21,344 bases of DNA from Oxalobacteraceae bacterium UBA6704 (GCA_002454505.1 DKJA01000138.1:1-21344), one strand, 5' to 3'; numbered from the stretch's first letter, positions 1 through 6,943 are shown. Notes: a model not told the origin generated them from the letters alone. Numbers and translations are program-made.

Positions 1-43
1 GTCAGGCTCTTTATTCGATCTTCGATCGAATAAAGAGCCTGAC
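1..43. repeat. Perfect 20-bp inverted repeat (hairpin) downstream of urtA
   Basis: Bases 1-20 and 24-43 are exact reverse complements separated by the trinucleotide TTC, giving a 43-nt palindrome that begins GTCAGGCTC and ends GAGCCTGAC, followed by CCC. It lies 22 bp beyond the urtA stop codon. The window starts at its first base, so the element may extend further left. It has no T-tract typical of an intrinsic terminator on the urtA strand, but a 20-bp stem could still stop or process an mRNA between urtA and whatever follows. It belongs to the set of stop-codon-adjacent palindromes seen in this window. Confidence 0.85.
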
Positions 44-65
44 CCCGGTTTCATGGCTTGAGCCG

Positions 66-1310
66 TCACAGCTTCTGCTTCCCCTCATTCCCCGCGATGA
101 ACGGGCTCCAGGGCTGCGCGCGCACCACGTCCTTGGTCTTCCACACCACCGAGAACTGACCGTCGCCCTTGATCTCGCCGATCATCACCGGCTTGTGCAG
201 GTGGTGGTTGGTGGCGTCCATCGTCAGCGTGTAGCCGGATGGCGCCTTGAACGTCTGGCCGCCCATCGCGGCGATCACCTTGTCGGTATCCGTGGACTTG
301 GCTTTCTCGACCGCCTGGGCCCACATGTGGATGCCGACATAGGTGGCTTCCATCGGATCGTTCGTCACGGCCGATGCGGCGTTCGGCAGTTTCTTCGCCG
401 CCGCATACGCCTTCCACTTCTTCACGAACGACGCGTTGACCGGGTTCTTCACGGACTCGAAGTAGTTCCAGGCCGCGAGGTGGCCCAGCAGCGGCTTGGT
501 GTCGACGCCGCGCAGTTCTTCCTCGCCGACGGAGAAGGCCACCACCGGCACGTCGGTCGCCTTCAGGCCCGCGTTGCCCAGCTCCTTGTAGAACGGCACG
601 TTGGAGTCGCCGTTGATCGTCGAGATCACGGCCGTCTTGCCGCCGGTGGAGAACTTCTTGATGTTCGCGACGATGGTCTGGTAATCGGCGTGGCCGAACG
701 GCGTGTAGACCTCCTGGATGTCGCTGTCCTTCACGCCTTTGCTTTTCAGGAAAGCGCGCAGGATCTTGTTGGTCGTGCGCGGGTAGACGTAGTCGGTGCC
801 CAGCAAGACAAAGCGCTTGGCGCCCCCGCCGTCCTTGCTCATCAAATATTCGACGGCGGGAATCGCCTGCTGGTTCGGTGCCGCGCCGGTGTAGAACACG
901 TTCTTCTCCAGCTCCTCGCCCTCGTACTGCACCGGGTAGAACAGCAGGTTGTTGGTCTCCTTGAACACCGGCAGCACGGACTTGCGCGACACCGACGTCC
1001 AGCAGCCGAACACCGCCGCGACCTTGTCCTTGACGACCAGCTGGCGCGCCTTCTCGGCGAACAGCGGCCAGTTCGATGCGGGATCGACGACCACCGCTTC
1101 CAGCTTTTTGCCCATCACGCCGCCGTTGGCGTTGATTTCGTCGATGGTCATCAGCGCCACGTCCTTCAGCGACGTTTCCGAGATGGCCATCGTGCCGGAC
1201 AGCGAGTGCAGGATGCCGACCTTGATGGTATCGGCAGCGTGGGCTGGCAGGCCCGCGGTCAGCGCGGCGGCGGCAGCCAGGGTGGTGATGAAGGTGCGGC
1301 GAGTTTGCAT
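66..1310 (-). CDS. urtA: Urea ABC transporter substrate-binding protein UrtA
   Basis: The 414-residue product is the periplasmic urea (short-chain amide) receptor of the UrtABCDE ABC importer. After the signal peptide it has the type I periplasmic-binding fold of the branched-chain amino acid/amide receptors, with UrtA-typical stretches such as VGILHSLSGTMAISE, GCWTSVSRKSVLPVFKE, NLLFYPVQYEGEE and DPMEATYVGIHMWAQAVEKA. The N-terminus reads MQTRRTFITTLA, an RR-x-F-I pattern compatible with Tat export, and ends in an AHA-A cleavage site. The ATG is supported by GGGGAA just upstream. It lies 27 bp after an FmdC-like porin gene on the same strand and is probably cotranscribed with it. The permease and ATPase genes are not in the window and would lie to the left. 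Identity is secure from the characteristic motifs; urea as ligand is inferred from the family. Confidence 0.95.
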   Translation of the reverse strand: MQTRRTFITTLAAAAALTAGLPAHAADTIKVGILHSLSGTMAISETSLKDVALMTIDEINANGGVMGKKLEAVVVDPASNWPLFAEKARQLVVKDKVAAVFGCWTSVSRKSVLPVFKETNNLLFYPVQYEGEELEKNVFYTGAAPNQQAIPAVEYLMSKDGGGAKRFVLLGTDYVYPRTTNKILRAFLKSKGVKDSDIQEVYTPFGHADYQTIVANIKKFSTGGKTAVISTINGDSNVPFYKELGNAGLKATDVPVVAFSVGEEELRGVDTKPLLGHLAAWNYFESVKNPVNASFVKKWKAYAAAKKLPNAASAVTNDPMEATYVGIHMWAQAVEKAKSTDTDKVIAAMGGQTFKAPSGYTLTMDATNHHLHKPVMIGEIKGDGQFSVVWKTKDVVRAQPWSPFIAGNEGKQKL

Positions 1311-1337
1311 GGTGTTCCCCGTTGGATGGATGTGAGA

Positions 1338-2444
1338 TCAGTATTGAAGCTGCAGCGCGACGACGAATTTCGACTGGTGGTCGGCGCCGGTGATCTTCGT
1401 GCGCGAGTAAAGCGCGCCCAGCTGGGCGTTGTAGCCGTCGATGATCCAGTTGACGCCGGCGTCTTCCTGGCGCGTGTCGAAGCCGGAATCGGCGGAGAAC
1501 TTCTGGAAGCGTACGTAGGGCTGCAGGCTGCCGCGGGCGATCGGGAAGAGGTAGCCGGCGCCCGCCGACCAGGCGTTGCCCTGCTCGGACAGGATCACGT
1601 CGCCCGTGTCGTAGTCGTAGTAAGCCGCTTCGAGCGACACGGCGCTGCCGGTACCCAGGCGTTTTTCAAGCAGGAAGTCGGCGTTCCACGACCGGTAGTC
1701 GCCGATGCCGGCCAGCGTCAGCACGCCGTCCTTCTGCTGGCGGCCTGCCACGCCGATGGCGAGGATGTCTTTCGCGCCGAGATAGGTGCCGGTGCCGTAG
1801 TAGCCCGGTTCGGCGTCCCAGAAATCGTATTGCAGGCGGCCGGCGTACATCGGCTTGTCGGAAGCCTTGATGCCGGCCGCCTTGGCTTCGTCGTCCGTCA
1901 TCGAACCGATGCCGAAGGTATGGCCTTCGAAGGCGCCGACCGAGTAGCCCAGTTTTCCGCCGAGGAGGTTGCCCCAGACGGTCACGCCGTCGTCGCGGCC
2001 GCGGAAGATGCCGCCGTTGTAGCCGTAGCGCGAGGCCACGCCGGCCCAGTAACCGCCGCCCAGCGAGTAGTACGGCCCGGCCATGTTGGCGCGGTCGCTG
2101 GGCGACAGCATGCGGCCGGCCCAGATGTTCAGTTCCGGCGAGATGGCGAACTGGCCGGCGGCGTCCAGCACCTTGATGCGGTCGCCGTCCCATTCCGTGT
2201 TCAGCATGCCGCCGATGTCTTTACTGAGCTTGGCGCCCAGGTACAGGCGGGCGCTGTCCAGGTTGAAGTCGTTCGAGTGGGAGCCGTCCGGCGCGGCGTT
2301 GTCGAGCCGGGAGTAGCTGTAGCGCATGCCGAAGCCGACGCTGACCGACTTGTCTTCGCCGACCGGAATCGTGGCACCCGCCTGCGCCTGCATCGCCGCT
2401 GCCGCCAGTGCCAGTCCCGGCAAACCCGCCCATATCGCTTTCAT
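1338..2444 (-). CDS. FmdC-like outer-membrane porin for urea/short-chain amides
   Basis: The 368-residue product has a Sec signal peptide (residues 1-22, cleavage near MQAQA-GA) and then alternating short amphipathic strands rich in Tyr, Trp and Gly. It ends in VVALQLQY, with the terminal aromatic residue expected of a Bam-inserted beta-barrel. No OmpA or plug domain is visible. A porin directly upstream of an amide/urea receptor matches the fmdC-fmdDEF arrangement known from Methylophilus, where FmdC is the outer-membrane component of an amide/urea uptake operon. That is the basis for the call. A GGGGCGGAG ribosome-binding site precedes the ATG. The gene is 27 bp from urtA on the same strand. 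A generic phosphate- or anion-type porin is the alternative, but the neighbour favours amide/urea diffusion. Confidence 0.75.
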   Translation of the reverse strand: MKAIWAGLPGLALAAAAMQAQAGATIPVGEDKSVSVGFGMRYSYSRLDNAAPDGSHSNDFNLDSARLYLGAKLSKDIGGMLNTEWDGDRIKVLDAAGQFAISPELNIWAGRMLSPSDRANMAGPYYSLGGGYWAGVASRYGYNGGIFRGRDDGVTVWGNLLGGKLGYSVGAFEGHTFGIGSMTDDEAKAAGIKASDKPMYAGRLQYDFWDAEPGYYGTGTYLGAKDILAIGVAGRQQKDGVLTLAGIGDYRSWNADFLLEKRLGTGSAVSLEAAYYDYDTGDVILSEQGNAWSAGAGYLFPIARGSLQPYVRFQKFSADSGFDTRQEDAGVNWIIDGYNAQLGALYSRTKITGADHQSKFVVALQLQY

Positions 2445-2466
2445 GCTCCGCCCCTGTGTGTGATGT

Positions 2467-2476
2467 TGTGATCACA
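2467..2476. promoter_or_regulatory. TGTGATCACA palindrome upstream of the porin gene
   Basis: This is a perfect 10-bp palindrome located 23-32 bp upstream of the porin ATG. Its halves resemble CRP half-sites, but the six-base spacer of a CRP box is missing, so it is not called as CRP. It may sit in the promoter or 5' leader of the porin-urtA unit. Confidence 0.3.
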
Positions 2477-2500
2477 TCTTCGCGGCCGGGGCGGGAATGG

Positions 2501-2534
2501 CACATACGTCAGGTGACGTAGTGGTGCGTATGTG
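2501..2534. promoter_or_regulatory. Nested inverted repeat, candidate operator of the porin-urtA unit
   Basis: Two palindromes overlap here. The inner one is TACGTCAGGTGACGTA (2505-2520), perfect 7-bp arms around GG. The outer one pairs CACATACG (2501-2508) with CGTATGTG (2527-2534), perfect 8-bp arms sharing bases with the inner repeat. It lies 57-90 bp upstream of the porin ATG, where an operator would be expected. No T tract follows it on either strand, so a terminator is less likely. No recognisable NtrC site or sigma-54 -24/-12 element was seen nearby, so the binding protein is unknown. Confidence 0.5.
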
Positions 2535-2558
2535 ACAGGGCGGCGAGCGTGGCATTAC

Positions 2559-2678
2559 AGCCGAGGCTGTGTCCAACCTCGGGGTCAACCCCTTTTTTGG
2601 ACACGAGCTCGTGCATGATTACTGTCGAGTCCGTGTCCAAAAAGAGGGTTGACCCCAGGGTTGGACACAAGCTCGGCT
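2559..2678. repeat. 120-bp near-perfect palindrome downstream of the merR-type gene
   Basis: Arms at 2559-2611 and 2626-2678 (53 nt each) are reverse complements with about six or seven mismatches, separated by a 14-nt loop. Each arm carries the words GTGTCCAACC, GGGGTCAACCC and TTTTTGGACAC. The right end lies 7 bp from the stop codon of the minus-strand regulator gene. It could act as a terminator for that gene before the porin-urtA unit. Arm length and divergence suggest a palindromic mobile element remnant rather than an ordinary intrinsic terminator. Confidence 0.85.
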
Positions 2679-2685
2679 GTTGGTG

Positions 2686-3624
2686 CTAGCGCGAAGGCGG
2701 CACGGCGACCGGCAGCCCTTCGGCGACCACCAGCCGGTCCATGGCATCTTCGAGCAGCATGCGCGCCTGGCCGGTGGCGAGGCCCAGTTCGCGGTGCAGT
2801 TGGGCGTCGGCCTCGTTGCGGGAGGCGCATTGGGCGCTGTAGCGCTCGAAGCTGCCCAGCATCAGCAGCAGCTCGGACAGGTGGCGCGGACATTCGCATG
2901 ACAGCCGGTTGCCGGCGGCCGTGATGGCGGCCAGCGCCGCTTCGTCGAAACGGCGTGGCGCCACCGTCGGCTCCTGCCGCTCGGCCGGCGGCACCTGCTG
3001 GCCGGCCAGTGCGGCGCGGCACAGCATCACCAGTTCGCCCGTCTCGGCCGGCACGCGCGCCACCAGGCAGCCTTCGGCGCGCAGCGCGCGGATCGTGGCG
3101 GCGGAACAGAAGCGGTACAGCACCAGCGCGGACGATGCGCCGGCGTGCTCGCGCGCGGCGACGATCTGCGCGACGGTGCCTTCGTCCGGCTCGGAGAGTT
3201 CGGCCAGCAGCAGGTCCGCCTCCGCGCCTGCGAGTTCTGCAGCAAGTTCGAGACGTGCGGCCGTGCGCTGGACGTTCAGCGCCCGCGCCTCCCGTCCGGC
3301 GGCGGCAATGCGCCGGGCCAAGCCGTCGCCGACCACCGCCACGCGGATCGGGCCCATCAGGCCGTTTGCGCCGGTCAGCTCTTCCAGCTTGTCGATCGGC
3401 AGGCGGGCGACGGTGCCGATCGCATGGCCGCTGTCCACCAGTTGTTTCAGCAGGCCCAGGCGGCGTACCTGTTCGGCCGAGTACAGGCGCTGGCCATGCT
3501 CCGAGCGCTGCGTGTCCGACACGCCGTAGCGCCGCTCCCACACGCGCAGCGTTTCCACGCTGAGCCCTGCCAGCCGGGCCGCAACGCCGCTGCGGTAGGC
3601 TGGCTTGTCTGCTGAATTTGGCAT
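2686..3624 (-). CDS. MerR-family transcriptional regulator with Rossmann-like domain and C-terminal Cys/His segment
   Basis: The 312-residue protein begins with a MerR winged helix-turn-helix (about residues 9-75; YRSGVAARLAGLSVETLRVWERRYG followed by LYSAEQVRRLGLLK). Residues about 92-205 alternate hydrophobic strands and helices (RVAVVGDG, ADLLLAEL, SALVLYRF, GCLVARV) in the manner of the cobalamin-binding fold of CarH/LitR regulators. However, the DxHxxG motif that binds B12 is absent, so cobalamin control is not supported. The C-terminal helical part (about 225-305) contains CECPRHL (C243, C245, H248) and a later C266, a possible metal or redox site. The gene is divergent from an exported protein gene (144-bp gap with an inverted repeat) and lies upstream of the porin-urtA unit on the same strand. 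Its targets are not known. The ribosome-binding site is weak. Confidence 0.75.
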   Translation of the reverse strand: MPNSADKPAYRSGVAARLAGLSVETLRVWERRYGVSDTQRSEHGQRLYSAEQVRRLGLLKQLVDSGHAIGTVARLPIDKLEELTGANGLMGPIRVAVVGDGLARRIAAAGREARALNVQRTAARLELAAELAGAEADLLLAELSEPDEGTVAQIVAAREHAGASSALVLYRFCSAATIRALRAEGCLVARVPAETGELVMLCRAALAGQQVPPAERQEPTVAPRRFDEAALAAITAAGNRLSCECPRHLSELLLMLGSFERYSAQCASRNEADAQLHRELGLATGQARMLLEDAMDRLVVAEGLPVAVPPSR

Positions 3625-3657
3625 GATGAACCGTAGTTGAACCAGTAGGAAGGCGAT

Positions 3658-3682
3658 GATAGCGTTTTTTCATCACGCTATC
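3658..3682. promoter_or_regulatory. Inverted repeat GATAGCGT-N9-ACGCTATC in the divergent regulator region
   Basis: Perfect 8-bp arms (3658-3665 and 3675-3682) flank a T-rich 9-nt spacer. The repeat lies 34 bp upstream of the merR-type start codon and 87 bp upstream of the divergent exported-protein gene. The position suits an autoregulatory or shared operator. A small terminator is a less likely alternative because both flanking genes point away from it. Confidence 0.45.
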
Positions 3683-3725
3683 GGTACATTAACCGTTGCA
3701 AAAATATCTGCTTGGAAAATTAATA

Positions 3726-3737
3726 TGCTGTTATAGT
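3726..3737 (+). promoter_or_regulatory. Candidate extended -10 promoter of the 3769 gene
   Basis: The AT-rich stretch ends in TG-T-TATAGT (-10 hexamer 3732-3737), an extended -10 element. The -35 position 17 bp upstream is poor (TGCTTG), which extended -10 promoters tolerate. Transcription would start about 3744, roughly 25 nt before the ATG. Confidence 0.4.
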
Positions 3738-3768
3738 TCACTACAACACTAAATCAAGTTAGCCCGCC

Positions 3769-4497
3769 ATGCGCCTCTGCCACGCCATCATGCTTGCCTC
3801 GCTGTGCCTGACTCTCTCCGCTTCGGCCGAGGATGGTGAGCCGGAAGACAAATCCCAGGTGGTCATCAAGGGCATTCGCAGCCCGGAACTGAAAACCTAC
3901 CGCGTGATGGCGGCCGGCCTCGATGCCTTCGACGACCGCCACGAACTGGCACCGAATGCGACCGAACTGCGCTTCCGCCTGCGCGCCCGCCGCGACAGCG
4001 CCGACATGGACGGCCTGGCATTGCGCCTGGCCGGCGAAGAGACGTCGATCCCGCTGCCGCTCGCGGCGGACCACTCGTTCACGCTGCCGCGCGACCCGCA
4101 AGCGGCCCGCGACAACGCCGAGCTGATACTGAACAAGCCGAAAGGCGGCTACCGCTGGCAGCCGGAGATCCACAGCGCCGGTGTCCCGGACGGCATGCGC
4201 CGCCTGGGCGACCTGCGGCTCGAATGCGTCGTGCTGGTGGCCGTGGCGAAGAAGGAGATCGGCCTGCTGCTGACGGGCTTCATCAACTCGCTGCTGCTGA
4301 CGTCCGACTGGTGCAGCCACGAGAAACTGCACATGACCACGACCGTCGTGCGCCAGTTGCGCAGTGCGACGCTGATTCATGGCGAGGAACGCATCGCCAT
4401 CGAACTGGCCGACCACGGCCTCGGCTTCCGGCCGCCGTTGCGGGACAGGCAGTATGGCGACGATACGCTGATCGAGTTGCAGTACGAAGAGGAGTGA
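3769..4497 (+). CDS. Exported protein of unknown function
   Basis: I do not recognise the family of this 242-residue protein. Residues 1-20 form a Sec signal peptide (MRLCHAIMLASLCLTLSASA, likely cleaved before EDGEP). The mature part has no membrane segment. It looks mixed alpha/beta, with a charged start, a run that could be a substrate-facing beta domain (ELRFRLRARRDSADMDGLALRLAGEE) and a conserved-looking C-terminal part containing DWCSHEKLH and an acidic tail (YEEE). The reading frame shows high GC at third positions, the signal sequence is convincing, and a promoter-like element precedes it. It stands alone on the plus strand, divergent from the MerR-type regulator. Regulation by that protein is possible but not shown. 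The ribosome-binding site is weak. Confidence 0.75.
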   Translation: MRLCHAIMLASLCLTLSASAEDGEPEDKSQVVIKGIRSPELKTYRVMAAGLDAFDDRHELAPNATELRFRLRARRDSADMDGLALRLAGEETSIPLPLAADHSFTLPRDPQAARDNAELILNKPKGGYRWQPEIHSAGVPDGMRRLGDLRLECVVLVAVAKKEIGLLLTGFINSLLLTSDWCSHEKLHMTTTVVRQLRSATLIHGEERIAIELADHGLGFRPPLRDRQYGDDTLIELQYEEE

Positions 4498-4500
4498 TGG

Positions 4501-4611
4501 CTGGGGACTGTCCCTGCAAGGGACTGTCCCCGGGGTTGTTGTTGATTTTTATAGGCGCTAAGGCAAAGTCAAATGCAACCCCGGGGACAGGCCCCTGTGG
4601 GGACAGTCCCC
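4501..4611. repeat. MITE-like palindromic element, copy 1
   Basis: An approximately 111-bp element starts 3 bp after the stop codon of the preceding gene. Its left end (4503-4538) and right end (4576-4611) are inverted repeats of 36 nt with four mismatches. Each end also folds on itself, because it contains GGGGACTGTCCC-type words twice. The centre is about 37 nt and more AT-rich. A second copy at 11641-11753 is of the same length and differs at about ten positions, mostly in the centre. No coding capacity is present. The right end stops 7 bp before the FNR-type box of trhP. Confidence 0.9.
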
Positions 4612-4618
4612 CATAAAT

Positions 4619-4632
4619 TTGATCTCGATCAA
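4619..4632 (+). promoter_or_regulatory. FNR/Anr box upstream of trhP
   Basis: TTGATCTCGATCAA matches the FNR/Anr consensus TTGAT-N4-ATCAA at every defined base. Its centre lies 41-42 bp upstream of the start site predicted from the downstream -10 element (TAGCAT, 4655-4660), with 22 bp between box and hexamer. That is the class II activator geometry. It is the only such box noticed in the window. Confidence 0.7.
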
Positions 4633-4654
4633 AGTTTTAAAAGAGCGCGCCCCT

Positions 4655-4660
4655 TAGCAT
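4655..4660 (+). promoter_or_regulatory. Candidate -10 element of trhP
   Basis: TAGCAT matches four of six bases of TATAAT. It lies 22 bp after the FNR-type box and predicts a transcript start near 4667, giving a leader of about 19 nt before the ATG at 4686. There is no separate -35 hexamer, as expected if FNR overlaps that position. Confidence 0.5.
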
Positions 4661-4685
4661 ACGCAGCTTTTTCCCCTCGATTACC

Positions 4686-6044
4686 ATGCCCCGCGCTCCC
4701 GAACTCCTCCTCCCCGCCGGCTCGCTCGACAAGATGCACGCCGCCTTCGACTTCGGCGCGGATGCCGTCTATGCCGGCCAGCCCCGCTACAGCCTGCGCG
4801 TGCGGAACAACGACTTCTCCACGCTGCAGGCGCTGCAGGAAGGCATCGACGGCGCGCATGCGCGCGGCAAGCTGTTTTTCGTGGCCAGCAATATCTTCGC
4901 CCACAACGCCAAGCTGAAGACCTATCTGCGCGACATGGAACCGGTGATCGCCATGAAGCCGGATGCACTGATCATGGCCGACCCCGGCCTGATCATGATG
5001 GTGCGGGATAAATGGCCGGATGTACCGATCCATCTGTCCGTGCAGGCCAACGCGGTGAACTGGGCCGACGTCAAGTTCTGGCACCGCATGGGCCTCACGC
5101 GCGTGATCCTGTCGCGCGAGCTGTCGCTGGACGAGGTCGAGGAAATCCGCCAGCAGTGCCCGGAGATGGAGCTGGAAGTGTTCGTGCACGGTGCGCTGTG
5201 CATCGCCTATTCGGGCCGCTGCCTGCTGTCCGGTTACTTCAATCACCGCGATCCGAACCAGGGCACGTGCACCAATTCCTGCCGCTGGGATTACAAGGTG
5301 GGCGATGCGGTCGAAGATGCAAGCGGCGACCTGGGTTCGATGCAGGTGGTGCAATTCGACTTCCGCCGCGCGATGGACGAAGGGGAACGGCCACTGTCAG
5401 CGCTGCACCAGCAGCCGCGCCACCCGCTGGCCGACCGACCTTACCTGATCGAGGAATCGAAACGCCCCGGGGAGCTGATGCCGATCGTCGAAGACGAACA
5501 TGGCACCTACATCATGAATTCGAAAGACCTGCGCGCGGTGGAACACGTGGCACGTCTCGTGAAGATCGGCGTCGATTCGCTGAAGATCGAAGGCCGCACC
5601 AAGTCGCTGTATTACGCGGCCCGCACGGCGCAGGTGTACCGCCAGGCCATCGACGACGCTGTTGCCGGCCGCCCCTTCAACGAAGGCCTGCTGGGCCAGC
5701 TGCAGGGCCTCGCCAACCGCGGCTACACGGACGGCTTTTATCAACGCCACCACACCCAGGCGCACCAGAACTACATGCGCGGCGCGTCGGAAATCAACCG
5801 CAGCCAGTACGTGGGCGACGTGTTGGGCATCAAAGGCGGCTGGGCGCGCGTGGACGTGAAGAACCGCTTTGCTGTCGGCGACCGCATCGAAGTCGTCCAC
5901 CCGTCCGGCAATCGCGACGTGACGATCACCCGCATGCTGGCGGACGACGGCAGCGACACGGGCGTGGCACCGGGCAGCGGGCATATCGTGCGGATCGAGC
6001 TGGATGCGGCGCTGGATGGGGCGCTGCTGGCGCGGTACCTCTAG
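4686..6044 (+). CDS. trhP: tRNA 5-hydroxyuridine synthase TrhP (U32 peptidase family, YegQ)
   Basis: At 452 residues the product has the length of E. coli YegQ/TrhP (about 450). It follows the U32 layout: an N-terminal TIM-barrel-like part beginning ELLLPAGSLDKMHAAFDFGADAVYAG, then the family signature EVFVHGALCIAYSGRCLLS (residues 164-182), then TCTNSCRW, and a C-terminal beta domain. C172, C179 and C195 correspond to cysteines that bind an iron-sulfur cluster in related U32 proteins; C199 is close by. TrhP makes 5-hydroxyuridine at tRNA wobble position 34, in E. coli by a prephenate-dependent, oxygen-independent route, while TrhO does so with oxygen. The gene has its own promoter region with an FNR-type box and no obvious Shine-Dalgarno. 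Its stop codon overlaps the stop of the convergent hydrolase gene in a shared CTAG. Confidence 0.93.
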   Translation: MPRAPELLLPAGSLDKMHAAFDFGADAVYAGQPRYSLRVRNNDFSTLQALQEGIDGAHARGKLFFVASNIFAHNAKLKTYLRDMEPVIAMKPDALIMADPGLIMMVRDKWPDVPIHLSVQANAVNWADVKFWHRMGLTRVILSRELSLDEVEEIRQQCPEMELEVFVHGALCIAYSGRCLLSGYFNHRDPNQGTCTNSCRWDYKVGDAVEDASGDLGSMQVVQFDFRRAMDEGERPLSALHQQPRHPLADRPYLIEESKRPGELMPIVEDEHGTYIMNSKDLRAVEHVARLVKIGVDSLKIEGRTKSLYYAARTAQVYRQAIDDAVAGRPFNEGLLGQLQGLANRGYTDGFYQRHHTQAHQNYMRGASEINRSQYVGDVLGIKGGWARVDVKNRFAVGDRIEVVHPSGNRDVTITRMLADDGSDTGVAPGSGHIVRIELDAALDGALLARYL

Positions 6045-6943
6045 GGCCGACGCTTCGTCCTGAAAAACGCCCAAGCCTCGGCCGCGATATCCACATCGCG
6101 GCTCTGCTCCCCGATCAGCTGCCGCAAGCCCTGCGGCAGCACTTCATCCAGCGCAGGCGCCGTGTGCCCGCCGCCTTCCACCTTCACGAACACCACCTGC
6201 AAGCCAGCCGGATCGCCGCCCCACGTATAGCGCGTGGTCGACGTGGCATCGGCCGGATCGATGTGCGGATAGCGGTATTCCACCTCCGCATCCGGCAATC
6301 CGGCCAGCTCGCGCCACACGGCCATGGTCGAAGCGACGCTGGTGCCGGCACCCCTGCCCTCCATCCCCGGCGCGGCGATCGCGCCGCCTTCATATGGCGT
6401 GATGGGATCGTGCGTGCCATGCGTGAGGAATACCGATAACGGATACGACGGTGCCGCACAACGGCTGTGCGCCGGCAGCACGGCGCTTTGCGTGCCGATC
6501 GCAGCGAAGCGGAGGCCGGCCTCGATGGCCAGCCGGTACACCATGCCGCCGCCGTTCGAGCTGCCGAATGCGTAGATGCGAGAAGGGTCGGCGCCTTCCG
6601 CGGCGATGACGTGATCGATCAGCGCGGTGAGGAAGCCGACGTCGTCGGCCGGGGAATTGGTGCGCGAGTCGGCGCGGCAGTCGTTCCAGGCCTGGCGGCC
6701 ATCGCTGGCGCGCACGCCGTCCGGCACGATCAACATGACGCCTTCGCGCTCCGCCAGCCGGGCCCAGATCCGCGTGCGGTAGCCGAGGAAGGCCGCCTGC
6801 CCGGCCAGGAAGCCGGCGAACTGGCCGTGACCATGCAGCAGCAGGATTGCCGGCAGCATGGTGCCTTCGCTGCCGGCCGGGCGCAGCAGCTTGTAGCGGC
6901 GCAGTCCGTCCGGCGTGGCGAAGGTGTGGTCCGCGATCACCAC
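6041..6943 (-). CDS. Alpha/beta-hydrolase, LpqC/PHB-depolymerase-like esterase family
   Basis: The 300-residue product lacks a signal peptide and is probably cytoplasmic. It shows the carbohydrate-esterase-1/poly(3-hydroxybutyrate) depolymerase layout: the oxyanion-hole segment LLLHGHG (residues 35-40), a conserved AWNDC (85-89), the nucleophile elbow GSSNGG (S129), the acid in HGTHDP (D179) and the histidine in GGGHT (H260). The substrate cannot be read from sequence; feruloyl or other ester hydrolysis and intracellular polyester oligomers are possible. Translation is assigned to GTG at 6943, because the frame's ATG alternative belongs to the preceding gene. The start overlaps the last 7 bases of the DUF2058 gene, so the two are probably translationally coupled. 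At the other end its TAG overlaps the trhP TAG. Confidence 0.85.
   Translation of the reverse strand: MVIADHTFATPDGLRRYKLLRPAGSEGTMLPAILLLHGHGQFAGFLAGQAAFLGYRTRIWARLAEREGVMLIVPDGVRASDGRQAWNDCRADSRTNSPADDVGFLTALIDHVIAAEGADPSRIYAFGSSNGGGMVYRLAIEAGLRFAAIGTQSAVLPAHSRCAAPSYPLSVFLTHGTHDPITPYEGGAIAAPGMEGRGAGTSVASTMAVWRELAGLPDAEVEYRYPHIDPADATSTTRYTWGGDPAGLQVVFVKVEGGGHTAPALDEVLPQGLRQLIGEQSRDVDIAAEAWAFFRTKRRP

Noticed and set aside
195..2471. A 758-codon open frame on the plus strand across urtA and the porin
   Set aside because: It is the antisense of two well-recognised genes. Its translation is low in structure, rich in Arg, Val, Gly and His, and resembles no family.
2467..2476. TGTGATCACA as a CRP site
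   Set aside because: CRP needs about six bases between TGTGA and TCACA; here there are none. It is kept only as an unassigned palindrome.
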